Shown: positions 31,452 through 39,427 of the stretch, in pieces
How the letters are laid out: the number at the start of each line of letters is the position of its first letter
Numbering within the stretch: the first letter of the stretch is position 1
Assembly: GCA_016201285.1 (NCBI GenBank)
Contig: JACQDE010000004.1
Location: forward strand, 1-39,566
Reading direction: 5' to 3'
From: Acidobacteriota bacterium
GTDB taxonomy: Bacteria; Acidobacteriota; Terriglobia; Acidiferrales; UBA7541
DNA length: 39,566 nt
The notes under the pieces: model-generated
Database searches by the model: none
Told to the model about the DNA's origin: nothing
Seen by the model: only the letters and a program-made list of their open reading frames with translations
Position numbers and translations under genes: made by a program

Positions 31452-31584
31452 GTTATGTAGTAAAAGGTTGCGCATAACAAAATCTGGAGCGTTGGAAAAA
31501 CTGCAATCTGTTTCCGTTTCTCGGCCAGCGCGTAGCACGCGAACAAGTGCGGAGCGGCGCTCCAGATTTTGGCCGGCCGAGAAA
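31452..31584 (+). ncRNA. Structured untranslated element with interleaved inverted repeats
   Basis: Three inverted repeats lie in 133 bases: GTTATG/CATAAC (31452-31457, 31473-31478), AAAATCTGGAGCG/CGCTCCAGATTTT (31479-31491, 31558-31570; 13 perfect pairs) and TTTCTCGGCC/GGCCGAGAAA (31517-31526, 31575-31584; 10 perfect pairs). The last two are interleaved (A-B-A'-B'), so as RNA they make either a pseudoknot or two exclusive folds. The element lies about 165 bases before the phosphodiesterase gene. It may be a regulatory RNA, an attenuator or a mobile-element end; orientation is not proven. Confidence 0.5.
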
Positions 31585-31750
31585 TGGCGCGGAGCGCAGC
31601 GAGGATCGAGGGCACAGCGCGAGATTTCTGTAGGAGAGGGCAGCGAGCGCGGGCTAGAGTAGGTGGCCCGATGGAAGTGAATCGGGACAAAATCGCCCAG
31701 GCAGGCGACGCGCAGGTCCGCCGACCGCCCGTCCCAGGAGAGTCACACAC

Positions 31751-33169
31751 ATGACGAAACACTTCCCCACTCGAGCTGCGGCGTACTCTTGCCTGCTGTT
31801 GATGGCCCTGCTGGTTGCTCCGCAATCGCACGCGCAGGCTCCAACGAAAGCGGCAGCGCCGGCAAGCCTGATTCGCTACGTGATCATCGTCTCGGTGGAC
31901 GGGCTGCTGCCGGCCAGCTACGTGGAGCCGGACGCGCACGGGCTGAAGGTACCGACGCTGAGAGAGCTGGCGAAGAATGGAATGGCGAGCAGGGGAGCGC
32001 TGTCGGTGATTCCGGCTTCCACATATATCGCGCACACATCGATCGCGACGGGGACGAATCCGGGGACGCACGGGATTGTGACCAACCAGGCGTGGGATCC
32101 GCTGGAGAAAAACCAGGGCGGGTGGCGGTGGTACACGGAAGACATAGGCGTGCCGACGCTGTGGGATGCCGCGCGGGCGAAAGGGTTGAAAACGGCGCTG
32201 ATTGATTGGCCGGTGACGGTTGGGGCCAAGGCGGACGCGGTGGTGCCCGAGTACTGGCGGGCCAGCACTCCGGAAGACATGAAAATGACGCGGGCACTGG
32301 CGAAACCGCCGGGAATTCTTGATGCGGTGGTGAAGCGCATGCCGGATTTCTGGAAGGAATTTACTCCGCCGGACATCAAGGACAGGGCGGCGACGGAAAT
32401 CGCGCTGTACCTGATCGAAACGCTGAAGCCGCACCTGCTGATGCTGCACATCTTCGAGGTGGACCACTGGCAGCACGAAAAAGCGCCGTGGAGTCCGGAA
32501 GCCAACGCCGCTGTGGAGAACGCCGATGCGCAGATCGCGCGGGTGATCGCGTCGGCCAAGAAGGCGGGGATCTGGCAGCAGACGGCGCTGGTGGTGGTGT
32601 CCGACCACGGGTTTACGCGCTACTCGAAGCAGGTGCGACCGGGCGTGCTGCTGAAAGAAAAAGGGCTGGTCACAATGGATGACCGCAACCGGCTGACGGA
32701 CTGGAAAGCGGTGGTGGTGGCGAATACAGGGACAGCGTACCTTTACGTGAAAGACCCCAAGGACGAAGCCACCAAGAGAACACTGCGCGAAATTTTCGAG
32801 CCGCTGGCGGGAAAGCTGGGGACGGGAGTGGGACGAATTTTCACACACGAACAGATTGTGGCCATGGGAGGCGACCCGGAGGCGTATCTGTGCATCGAGG
32901 CGGCAGACGGATTTCTGCTTACATGGGGCTATACCGGCGAATTGAATTCCGCGGGACGCGGCCCCGCAGGGCACGGATTCGCGCCGGACCATAAGGACAT
33001 GAAGGCATCGCTGCTGATTTACGGGCCGTCTATTGCGCCGGGAAAAGTGGATGGCGCGCGGCTGATTGACGTGGCGCCGACCGTGGCGGCGTGGCTGGGG
33101 TTGAAGATGGAGAAGGCGGAAGGGCGGGCGCTGCGTGTGACCATTAAAGGACAACGAGTTCCGCAATAG
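31751..33169 (+). CDS. Secreted type I phosphodiesterase/nucleotide pyrophosphatase-like enzyme
   Basis: A 472-residue alkaline-phosphatase-superfamily protein with signal peptide (about 1-29). Metal and catalytic landmarks: VIIVSVDG with Asp50, nucleophile Thr91 in PASTYIAHTSIATGTNPGTHG, EVDHWQH, VVVSDHGF and the later GHGFAP. The arrangement matches the Phosphodiest (NPP) family, which hydrolyses phosphodiester or phosphate monoester bonds outside the cytoplasm. The substrate cannot be told from sequence. The ATG at 31751 is preceded by CCAGGAGAG. Confidence 0.88.
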   Translation: MTKHFPTRAAAYSCLLLMALLVAPQSHAQAPTKAAAPASLIRYVIIVSVDGLLPASYVEPDAHGLKVPTLRELAKNGMASRGALSVIPASTYIAHTSIATGTNPGTHGIVTNQAWDPLEKNQGGWRWYTEDIGVPTLWDAARAKGLKTALIDWPVTVGAKADAVVPEYWRASTPEDMKMTRALAKPPGILDAVVKRMPDFWKEFTPPDIKDRAATEIALYLIETLKPHLLMLHIFEVDHWQHEKAPWSPEANAAVENADAQIARVIASAKKAGIWQQTALVVVSDHGFTRYSKQVRPGVLLKEKGLVTMDDRNRLTDWKAVVVANTGTAYLYVKDPKDEATKRTLREIFEPLAGKLGTGVGRIFTHEQIVAMGGDPEAYLCIEAADGFLLTWGYTGELNSAGRGPAGHGFAPDHKDMKASLLIYGPSIAPGKVDGARLIDVAPTVAAWLGLKMEKAEGRALRVTIKGQRVPQ

Positions 33170-33182
33170 GCGAACGGCGCGC

Positions 33183-33211
33183 TTGCCGGGAGAGCGGAAT
33201 TCGGATACACT
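33183..33211 (+). promoter_or_regulatory. Sigma-70-type promoter upstream of RsbW-like gene
   Basis: TTGCCG (33183-33188), a 17-base spacer and TACACT (33206-33211). The predicted start near 33218 coincides with the ATG of a 15-codon upstream frame (33217-33264). Confidence 0.45.
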
Positions 33212-33216
33212 GAAAA

Positions 33217-33264
33217 ATGGATTCAAAATTCTCCATGGTGTTTTCAATCCGACCTGCCGAGTGA
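33217..33264 (+). CDS. 15-codon upstream frame overlapping the RsbW-like start
   Basis: The frame MDSKFSMVFSIRPAE ends in GAGTGA, whose TGA overlaps the GTG start (33261) of the kinase gene in a GTGA junction. If transcription begins at the predicted site the frame would be leaderless. It may be a coupling leader; chance is possible for so short a frame. Confidence 0.3.
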   Translation: MDSKFSMVFSIRPAE

Positions 33265-33725
33265 CCCCACCAAGAAAAAGGCCAGCGTCTCTCCGCTCCA
33301 GGCCCAGGAAGCCACACGCCGCAAGATTGGTGTTCTCCGAGGCCATTCCGAGTCAGATTGAGCTGGTGGACCCGGTGGTCTGCCGGGCAATGAAGGTCCT
33401 GACCGAGCACGGGTGCGTGGACGGGCAGTGCACAGCGGCGGAACTCTCGCTGCGCGAGGCGCTGGCCAACGCGATCCTGCACGGCAACAAGGCGCAGCCG
33501 AGAAAGCGCGTCAAGCTGGAGTGCTTCGACGATACCGACGGCGGTCTTCTGCTGGTCGTGCGGGACCAGGGGCAAGGATTTGATCCGGCCGCGGTCCGCG
33601 ACCCCACCCAACCGGAAAACATCTTTCGCGCCGGCGGGCGTGGAATCTACCTGATCCGGCACTTCATGGATGAAGTGGAATACCGAAACGGCGGGCGGGA
33701 ACTGCGGATGCGCAAGAGGAAATAG
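33261..33725 (+). CDS. RsbW/SpoIIAB-like anti-sigma-factor kinase
   Basis: A 154-residue GHKL ATPase if GTG 33261 is the start; the frame is open further upstream (TTG 33183), so the start is uncertain. N-box ELSLREALANAILHGN (about 61-76), G1 VRDQGQGFD and G2 GGRGIYLIRHFMDEV are intact. Kinases of this family phosphorylate an anti-sigma antagonist (STAS) or bind a sigma factor in partner-switching. No STAS gene or PP2C phosphatase is adjacent, so its partner is encoded elsewhere. Confidence 0.85.
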   Translation: MTPPRKRPASLRSRPRKPHAARLVFSEAIPSQIELVDPVVCRAMKVLTEHGCVDGQCTAAELSLREALANAILHGNKAQPRKRVKLECFDDTDGGLLLVVRDQGQGFDPAAVRDPTQPENIFRAGGRGIYLIRHFMDEVEYRNGGRELRMRKRK

Positions 33726-33967
33726 CGGTACGCCATTCGTGGAAGCATCCCAGCTTCAAACGCACTCCGAACGATCAGCGGCAACCCCTTCTGAGCACTC
33801 CCTTTTTGGCACGCGTGTTCCACACAGGCACAGGGGGTCCCTCGCTCAACTTCCAGCCTGAAACAGCCGATTCCTTATAAGTAGAAGTGCGGCGGGATGT
33901 TAATGCCCGGCGCAAGAGATTCCGGAAACGGTTTGACCATTGCTGGAATGAGAGTGGGGTGGAACCC
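33726..33967. other. Gap before the polysaccharide cluster, with sigma-54-like box
   Basis: TGGCACGCGTGTTCCA (33807-33822) matches the -24 box fully and has the right spacing, but the -12 box is TTCC instead of TTGC. It would start transcription near 33834 towards the cluster. The match is suggestive only. An upstream GTG at 33887 could extend the next gene. Confidence 0.35.
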
Positions 33968-35233
33968 GTGAGGAGTCAAAAAACAAAAGGCAGGATCTGG
34001 CGACTGGCCGCAACGGCGTCGCTGAGCCTGCTCTGCGCGTTCGCGGTGGCGGCGGATGAGCGGCAGGGGCCGGACTGGCAGGCGCAGGTGCGCGAGCGGG
34101 TGGCCAAGCGAGAGATCGCCGCTGCATTGCACGTTGCCGAACAGCGACTGGAAGAGGCGCCGCGGGACCTGGAGGCGCGCGGGTGGCGGGCGCGGCTGTT
34201 GAACTGGTCGGGGCGGCGCGAGGAAGCCGAGCGGGAGTACAAGACGGTGCTGGCAAGCGCGCCGAACGATTCGGACGTCCTGCAAGGACTGGCGGACGTG
34301 CTGACGGCGCTGCAACGGTTCGACGAAGCGCTGACGGTGCTGGAGCGGGCGCAGGACCTGCTGCCGCGGTCGGCGGAAGTTCAGGTGCGGCGCGGGCGGG
34401 TGCTGCGGGCGATGGGCCGCACGGCGGAGGCGCGGACGGCGTTTCGCGAGGCGCTGACGCTGGAGCCGAAGAATGACGAAGCCAGGGCCGGGCTCGACTC
34501 CGTAGCGGAAGCGCCGCGGCACGAGCTGCGCTTCGGCGTGGACATTGACAAGTACAACTACACAGAACACGCGCGGGCGGTGACGGTGAGCTTGCGCTCG
34601 GAGATCGGCTCGCGGTGGACAAGCAACCTTTCCGGGATTTTTCATCACCGCGCAGCGCGGGACGCGGGACGGTTCAGCGCCGTCATGGGCTACCGACTGG
34701 CGCGGCACGATTCGATCAGCGCGGGCTTCGCGGCGGCGCGGGACCAGGGCGTGATCGCGAAGGGCGAGGCGTTTTTCGAATACGGGCACGGGATGAGCTT
34801 CGGCAGGAAATTTTTCGTCCGCGGGATGGAGCTGAACTACGGGCAGCGGTGGCTGTGGTTCGATGGCCCGGGAGTGCTGGCGCTGAGCCCGAGCGCGCTC
34901 TTCTACCTGCCCGCCGACTGGACATGGCAGATCACGATCACAACGGCGCGGAGCCACTTCCCCGGCGCCGGAGTGTCGTGGCGGCCGTCGGGCAGCACGC
35001 GGCTGGTGATTCCGATTGTCCGGAAGTTGAGCGGGAATTTCTTCTACGCCGTGGGCACTGAAAATTTCGCACGGGCCGACCAAATCGGACATTTTTCCGC
35101 GCGGACGTTCGGCGGCGGCGCGAAAGTTTTCCTGAACGGGCGGCAGGACGTGACGTGGTACGTGGCTTACCAGGACCGCTCTCAAGGACGCACGCAGACG
35201 AGTTTTGGTTTTTCCTATGCCATCCGTTTTTGA
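33968..35233 (+). CDS. TPR plus YaiO-like outer-membrane beta-barrel protein
   Basis: A 421-residue protein from GTG 33968, chosen because a signal peptide follows directly (RIWRLAATASLSLLCAFAVAA); a GTG at 33887 is in frame but would bury it. TPR-like helix pairs at about 35-185 (AALHVAEQRLEEAPRDLEAR, LADVLTALQRFDEALTVLE), then a beta-strand-rich half (about 190-421) ending in the aromatic C-terminus FGFSYAIRF, typical of outer-membrane barrels. The layout matches YaiO-type proteins and recalls TPR-porin exporters such as PgaA. It is the first gene of a tightly coupled set; its 3' end overlaps the HEAT gene by 17 bases. Polymer export is an inference. Confidence 0.82.
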   Translation: MRSQKTKGRIWRLAATASLSLLCAFAVAADERQGPDWQAQVRERVAKREIAAALHVAEQRLEEAPRDLEARGWRARLLNWSGRREEAEREYKTVLASAPNDSDVLQGLADVLTALQRFDEALTVLERAQDLLPRSAEVQVRRGRVLRAMGRTAEARTAFREALTLEPKNDEARAGLDSVAEAPRHELRFGVDIDKYNYTEHARAVTVSLRSEIGSRWTSNLSGIFHHRAARDAGRFSAVMGYRLARHDSISAGFAAARDQGVIAKGEAFFEYGHGMSFGRKFFVRGMELNYGQRWLWFDGPGVLALSPSALFYLPADWTWQITITTARSHFPGAGVSWRPSGSTRLVIPIVRKLSGNFFYAVGTENFARADQIGHFSARTFGGGAKVFLNGRQDVTWYVAYQDRSQGRTQTSFGFSYAIRF

Positions 35234-36605
35234 CCGCCTCATTGATTTTATCGAACGGCTCGGGCCGGCGGGGATCGTCGTACAGGCGATCGTCGCCACG
35301 GCCGTGGCGATCGGGCTGCTGCTGGCGTTCATTCTGGGGCGAAGGACATGGAAGTCGCGCGTGTTCCGGCGGCGCGACCGGCGCTCGCTGGTCATCCGGC
35401 GGAAGTGGAATGAAATTGTCGGCGGGGCGGTGCCGCCGGAGGAGTGGCGGTTCGATCCGGTGGACCGCGAAATCGTGGAAACCATCCTTCTCGACAAGCT
35501 GGAGATGGCGCAGCAGGAGGAGGCGACGCAATTGTTGCGCTGCCTGCGGGAGAGCGGGCTGCTGGACATGCGCATTTACGAGGCGCGGCAGTACACGGGC
35601 TGGAGGCGACGGCAGGCGCTGGTGTCGCTCGGGCGGATGCGGGCGCCGGAAGTGATCCCGGCCCTCTCGCACGCGCTGGAGGACCGCCACCATGAGACGC
35701 GGATAGCGGCGGTGCGCGGGCTGGGGCGGCTGGGCTTGCCGGAAGCGGCCATCCCTATCCTGGACCGCGTTGTGCTGGGCGAGCTGGACATCCCGCCAAC
35801 GCCGCTGCAAAACGCGCTGCTGAACTGCTGCCGCTGGCGGCCGAGCATCTTGGTGCCGTACGTGCGCAAGGCTAAGGACGAGACGCGCGGGCTGCTGGCG
35901 CGCGTGCTGGGGGAAATCGCCACCGGCGACCTGGACGAGGACCTGCTGCTGCTGGCGTACGATCCGCTACCCGACGTGCGGGCGGCGGCGGCGCGGGCGC
36001 TGGGCGAGGCGCGGCTGGGGGTGGCGCTCTCGGCGCTGGGGACGCTGGCGGCGGATACGGAATGGTTTGTGCGGCTGCGAGCGGTGGTGTCACTGGGGCA
36101 GTTGCAGCACCCGCGGACGATCCCGGTGCTGGTGGAATTGCTCTGCGACAAGAACCGGTACGTGCGGCTGCGGAGCGCGATGGCCCTGGCGCGGCTGGAA
36201 GAACAACTGCCGGAGATTTTCGCGCTGGTGACGCAGAAGCACGACCGGTACGCGCTACAGGCGCTGGTCTCCGAGCTGCAGCGCAGCGGAGCGATCCTGG
36301 ACCTGGTGAGCGCGCTGCGCGTGCCCACGAAGCGGGCGGCGGCGGAAGCGGTGTTGATGGCGGTGCTGCGCTCGGGAGCGCAGCGGCTGCTGCTTGCGAC
36401 GCTCTCGCACCACGCCGACTGGCACGTGCGGGTGGCGCTGGCGCGGCTGCTGGCGCGGTCGGGCGAGCCACAACTGGTGCCGCAACTGCAGAAAGCGTCG
36501 GCCGAGGAGAAATCGCCGCGGCAGAAACGCATCACGCGCTGGCTGTTGCATCAACTGGGCAACAACAGCGCGGAAGAAGTGACGTTCTCCCAGGTGCCGG
36601 CCTGA
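35217..36605 (+). CDS. Membrane-anchored HEAT-repeat protein
   Basis: A 462-residue protein from ATG 35217, with one membrane helix near the N-terminus (about 18-42; IVVQAIVATAVAIGLLLAFI). A basic stretch follows, then about eight HEAT-type helix pairs (RRQALVSLGRMRAPEVIPAL, ETRIAAVRGLGRLGLPEAA, DVRAAAARALGEARLGVALS, FVRLRAVVSLGQLQHPRTIP). The cytoplasmic superhelix would bind a partner protein. It overlaps the barrel gene upstream by 17 bases and the glycosyltransferase gene downstream by one base (TGATG), so it is made together with both. The likely role is a scaffold for the synthase. Confidence 0.85.
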   Translation: MPSVFDRLIDFIERLGPAGIVVQAIVATAVAIGLLLAFILGRRTWKSRVFRRRDRRSLVIRRKWNEIVGGAVPPEEWRFDPVDREIVETILLDKLEMAQQEEATQLLRCLRESGLLDMRIYEARQYTGWRRRQALVSLGRMRAPEVIPALSHALEDRHHETRIAAVRGLGRLGLPEAAIPILDRVVLGELDIPPTPLQNALLNCCRWRPSILVPYVRKAKDETRGLLARVLGEIATGDLDEDLLLLAYDPLPDVRAAAARALGEARLGVALSALGTLAADTEWFVRLRAVVSLGQLQHPRTIPVLVELLCDKNRYVRLRSAMALARLEEQLPEIFALVTQKHDRYALQALVSELQRSGAILDLVSALRVPTKRAAAEAVLMAVLRSGAQRLLLATLSHHADWHVRVALARLLARSGEPQLVPQLQKASAEEKSPRQKRITRWLLHQLGNNSAEEVTFSQVPA

Positions 36606-38020
36606 TGCTGCTCTTCCTCAAAATCACGAACAACTCCCTGTTTGTATATTACTTCCTGTCGAACCTCATCTACCTCGCCCTCTTGCTGGTGGCGGTTTAT
36701 TCGAGCATCAAACACCAGCGGCAACTGGGGAGCATCCGGCTGGAGCGGGTGAAAGTGTCGCCGCTGGTGCCGCCAATCTCGCTGCTGGTGCCGGCGCACA
36801 ACGAAGAAGCGTGCATCGTCGGGGCGGTGAATTCCCTGCTCCAATTGGACTACCCGGAGCTGGAAATCATCGTGGTCAACGACGGGTCGAAAGACCGGAC
36901 GCTGGAGCGGCTGGCGGAACATTTCCAGCTTCTCGAGACGGACATGCTGTACATCCCGGAAGTGGTGTCGAAGCCGGTGCGCGGGGTGTACATGAGCCAG
37001 ATCGAGCCGCGGCTGGTAGTGGTGGACAAGGAAGCCGGCGGGAGCAAGGCGGACGCGGTGAACGCGGGGTTGAACGCGGCATCGAGCCCGTACGTGTGCG
37101 TGGTGGACGGCGACTCGATCCTGGAGCGCGACTCGCTGCTGCGCATCATGCTGCCTATCCTGAGCGACCCGAAGCACGTGGTGGCGGCGGGCGGAATCGT
37201 GCGGGCGCTGAACGGGTCGCGCATCGAAGACGGCATGATGAAGGAAGTGCGGCTGCCGCGCGGCGCGTTCGAAGTGATCCAGGTGGTGGAATATCTGCGG
37301 GCATTCCTGATCGGGCGCGAGGGCTGGGGCTACTTCAACATGCTGATGATCATCTCCGGGGCGTTCGGGATTTTCCGTCGCGACCTGCTGCGGGAGATCG
37401 GGGGCTTCCGAGCGCCGGCCATCGGCGAGGACATTGACGTGGTGATGCGGCTGCACCGGCACATGCGGGACAAAGAGGCCGACTACAAATTTGCGTTCGT
37501 GCCGGACCCGGTGTGCTGGACCGAAGTGCCGGCGGACATGAAGTCGCTGGGGCGGCAACGGGCGCGGTGGCAGAAGGGATTGCTCGACGTGCTGTGGGAG
37601 AACCGGGACATGCTGTTCCGGCCGCGGTACGGGCGGCTGGGCTTCATCGCGCTGCCCTACTTGTGGATGTTCGAATTGCTCGCGCCGGTGGTGGAGATCT
37701 TCGGGTTGATCACGATTTCCGTCGCGGCGTACCGGGGCGTGCTGAGCCGGGAATTCTTCGTACAGTTCCTGATCTTCGGCTACGCATTCGCCACCATGCT
37801 CTCCATCGGGTCGGTGCTGCTGGAGGAGATCACCTACCGGCGGTACAACGACTGGAAAGACATGGCGCGGCTGGTGACGTACTGCCTCTTCGAGCACTTC
37901 CCATACCGGCAACTGCATATGATCTGGCGGCTGCAGGGACTGTGGCAGTACCTGCGGGGCGATGTGACGTGGAAGCCGGTGCAGCGCGTGGGATTCTCCA
38001 ACGCGCAAGGCAAGGCCTGA
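36605..38020 (+). CDS. Processive GT2 polysaccharide synthase
   Basis: A 471-residue membrane glycosyltransferase. N-terminal membrane segment (about 13-33), GT2 domain about 55-330 with LLVPAHNEE, VVNDGSKDRT, DGD (168-170), GED (274-276) and the processive signature QRARW (318-322), then three or more C-terminal membrane helices (about 345-455). These are the marks of cellulose/PNAG/hyaluronan-type synthases that polymerise and push the chain across the inner membrane. The start is fused to the HEAT stop (TGATG). With an outer-membrane barrel in the same operon this forms a complete minimal synthesis-export route. The sugar made is unknown. Confidence 0.92.
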   Translation: MLLFLKITNNSLFVYYFLSNLIYLALLLVAVYSSIKHQRQLGSIRLERVKVSPLVPPISLLVPAHNEEACIVGAVNSLLQLDYPELEIIVVNDGSKDRTLERLAEHFQLLETDMLYIPEVVSKPVRGVYMSQIEPRLVVVDKEAGGSKADAVNAGLNAASSPYVCVVDGDSILERDSLLRIMLPILSDPKHVVAAGGIVRALNGSRIEDGMMKEVRLPRGAFEVIQVVEYLRAFLIGREGWGYFNMLMIISGAFGIFRRDLLREIGGFRAPAIGEDIDVVMRLHRHMRDKEADYKFAFVPDPVCWTEVPADMKSLGRQRARWQKGLLDVLWENRDMLFRPRYGRLGFIALPYLWMFELLAPVVEIFGLITISVAAYRGVLSREFFVQFLIFGYAFATMLSIGSVLLEEITYRRYNDWKDMARLVTYCLFEHFPYRQLHMIWRLQGLWQYLRGDVTWKPVQRVGFSNAQGKA

Positions 38021-38208
38021 AGTTTTGCCTGCAAATCGCCGCGATGCCAGCCTAAAGGGCGGCGCCACAAAACCCCGGCAAACCGCCAATGCCGCCCTCC
38101 CTCGGCCCGCCGCGGCAGACTCGGGATAAATTCCGGGCGGCGCTACCTAGAAACGTTCGACTGAAGAAATGGCCAGCGCTGCCGATAAAGTAAGTGGGGA
38201 GGCATGTC
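38021..38208. other. Gap between synthase and phosphatase-TPR gene
   Basis: Contains CCTAAAGGGCGGCGCCACAAAACC (about 38051-38074 overall), a decayed member of the dispersed hairpin family. No gene is seen. Confidence 0.4.
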
Positions 38209-39201
38209 ATGTACCAGCGGCAGTGGGTAGCAAGGACGGTGTTTCTGCTCGTCTCGATCGTCGGCATGTGGGTGCTGCTGACACCGGACAACGCGCTGGT
38301 GCGCTTCTTCAGCGCAAAAATCAGCGACAAGGACTCGCCCGTGATTGTTGGGCCTTACCCGGCAGAGTCGGATTTCCGCATTCTGAAAAAGCATGGCGTG
38401 ACGCTGGTGGTGAGCCTGCTGGACCCGCGGCTGCCCCACGAGCGGGTGCTGCTGGAGCGCGAGCGGAAGCTGGCGGAAAAGCACGGGATGCGGTGGATGA
38501 ATTATCCGATGATCAGCATCTTCGGAAAAGAGGTGGGGGCAGACTACGAGGCGAATGCAGCGGCGGCGGCGGACGCGATCGTGCATGAGGCGGGAAAGGT
38601 GTACCTGCACTGTTATCTGGGACTGCACCGAGTGAAGACGGTGAGAGAATTGCTGGAGGCGCGCGGGAAGCCCACCGGCACGTACCTGGTGCGCAAAGGG
38701 GAGCGCAATGAGCGGGCGCTGACGCTCGATGCGGCGCAGGCGGATTTCGATGCGGGGCGCTTCGAGGACGCCATCGTAAAACTGAAAACAATCCAGCCGC
38801 AGGATTTCCCCGTGCAGATGCTCAGCGCATGGTCCCATTACCGGCTTGGCAATGTGGATGAGGCCCGCGCGCTCTTCGAAGGCGTGTTGCGGACCAGCCC
38901 CACAAACAATGAAGCGCGCAACGGGCTGGGATACTGCGCCCTGCGGCAAAATGATCTGGCAGCGGCGGAGCAGCAGTTCACCGCTGTCCTGAAGGACGTT
39001 CCCCGGGACCCCACTGCGCACTCGGGGCTCGCCATGGTGTATTACCGGCAGAAGCGGCTCGAACCGGCGGCCGAGCACCTGGAGGCCGCGCTGCGCTCCG
39101 GCCGCAAAAACGCCGAGGCGCAGGAACTACTGGACCGGGTCCGGGCACAGCAGGCGGAGCGGAAAAAGGCAGCGTTGCAGGCGAGGGCGCCGGGAAAGTG
39201 A
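38209..39201 (+). CDS. Membrane-anchored phosphatase-like protein with TPR repeats
   Basis: A 330-residue protein from ATG 38209, with GGGGAGG six bases upstream. N-terminal membrane anchor (about 9-24), then a dual-specificity-phosphatase-like domain (about 40-155) with the P-loop HCYLGLHR (His134, Cys135, Arg141; consensus HC-x5-R), and a later TPR-like region (about 165-320; LSAWSHYRLGNVDEARALFE, LGYCALRQNDLAAAEQQF, LAMVYYRQKRLEPAAEHLE). The active Cys and Arg are present; the general acid is not obvious. It follows the synthase gene by 188 bases and may control polymer synthesis by dephosphorylation. Function is inferred. Confidence 0.8.
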   Translation: MYQRQWVARTVFLLVSIVGMWVLLTPDNALVRFFSAKISDKDSPVIVGPYPAESDFRILKKHGVTLVVSLLDPRLPHERVLLERERKLAEKHGMRWMNYPMISIFGKEVGADYEANAAAAADAIVHEAGKVYLHCYLGLHRVKTVRELLEARGKPTGTYLVRKGERNERALTLDAAQADFDAGRFEDAIVKLKTIQPQDFPVQMLSAWSHYRLGNVDEARALFEGVLRTSPTNNEARNGLGYCALRQNDLAAAEQQFTAVLKDVPRDPTAHSGLAMVYYRQKRLEPAAEHLEAALRSGRKNAEAQELLDRVRAQQAERKKAALQARAPGK

Positions 39202-39306
39202 AGCAGGTTGTAGGTTTCAGGGGGCAGGTCAGACACAGCCTCGAAAAAGCGGCCCTTTTCCATTTCTAATCCACACGATCTTTCCATTCTTGGTGAGAAA
39301 TCCGGG
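39202..39306. other. Short gap, no gene seen
   Basis: This stretch between the phosphatase-TPR gene and the truncated remnant has no recognised frame, hairpin or repeat. It contains TTTCCATTTCTAATCC, AT-rich but without promoter signature. Confidence 0.35.
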
Positions 39307-39427
39307 CTAGTTTCCAGAAGCCGTCGACCCCTTCTTGCCTTCCGCTAGCTTGATCCACTCCAGAATGGTTAAGATGAACAAGCCGCCCAATAAGACGTCA
39401 AGAGTCACAGATAGAAGCGTAACCCCC
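39307..39427 (-). pseudogene. 3' end of a small membrane-protein gene cut by the IS element
   Basis: A minus-strand frame begins at the element junction and reads VTLDVLLGGLFILTILEWIK followed by a lysine-rich tail and a stop (39307-39309). It looks like the end of a small membrane protein. The upstream part is cut off by the element; a start at the GTG 33 codons before the stop is conceivable, so it may also be an intact tiny gene. Confidence 0.3.

Noticed and set aside
31452..31584. Integron attC site
   Set aside because: The outer ends do not match the RYYYAAC/GTRRRRY cores and no integrase or cassette array is present.
31445..33346. 633-residue minus-strand open frame
   Set aside because: Antisense to the phosphodiesterase gene, His/Arg/Gln-rich shadow composition, no motif.
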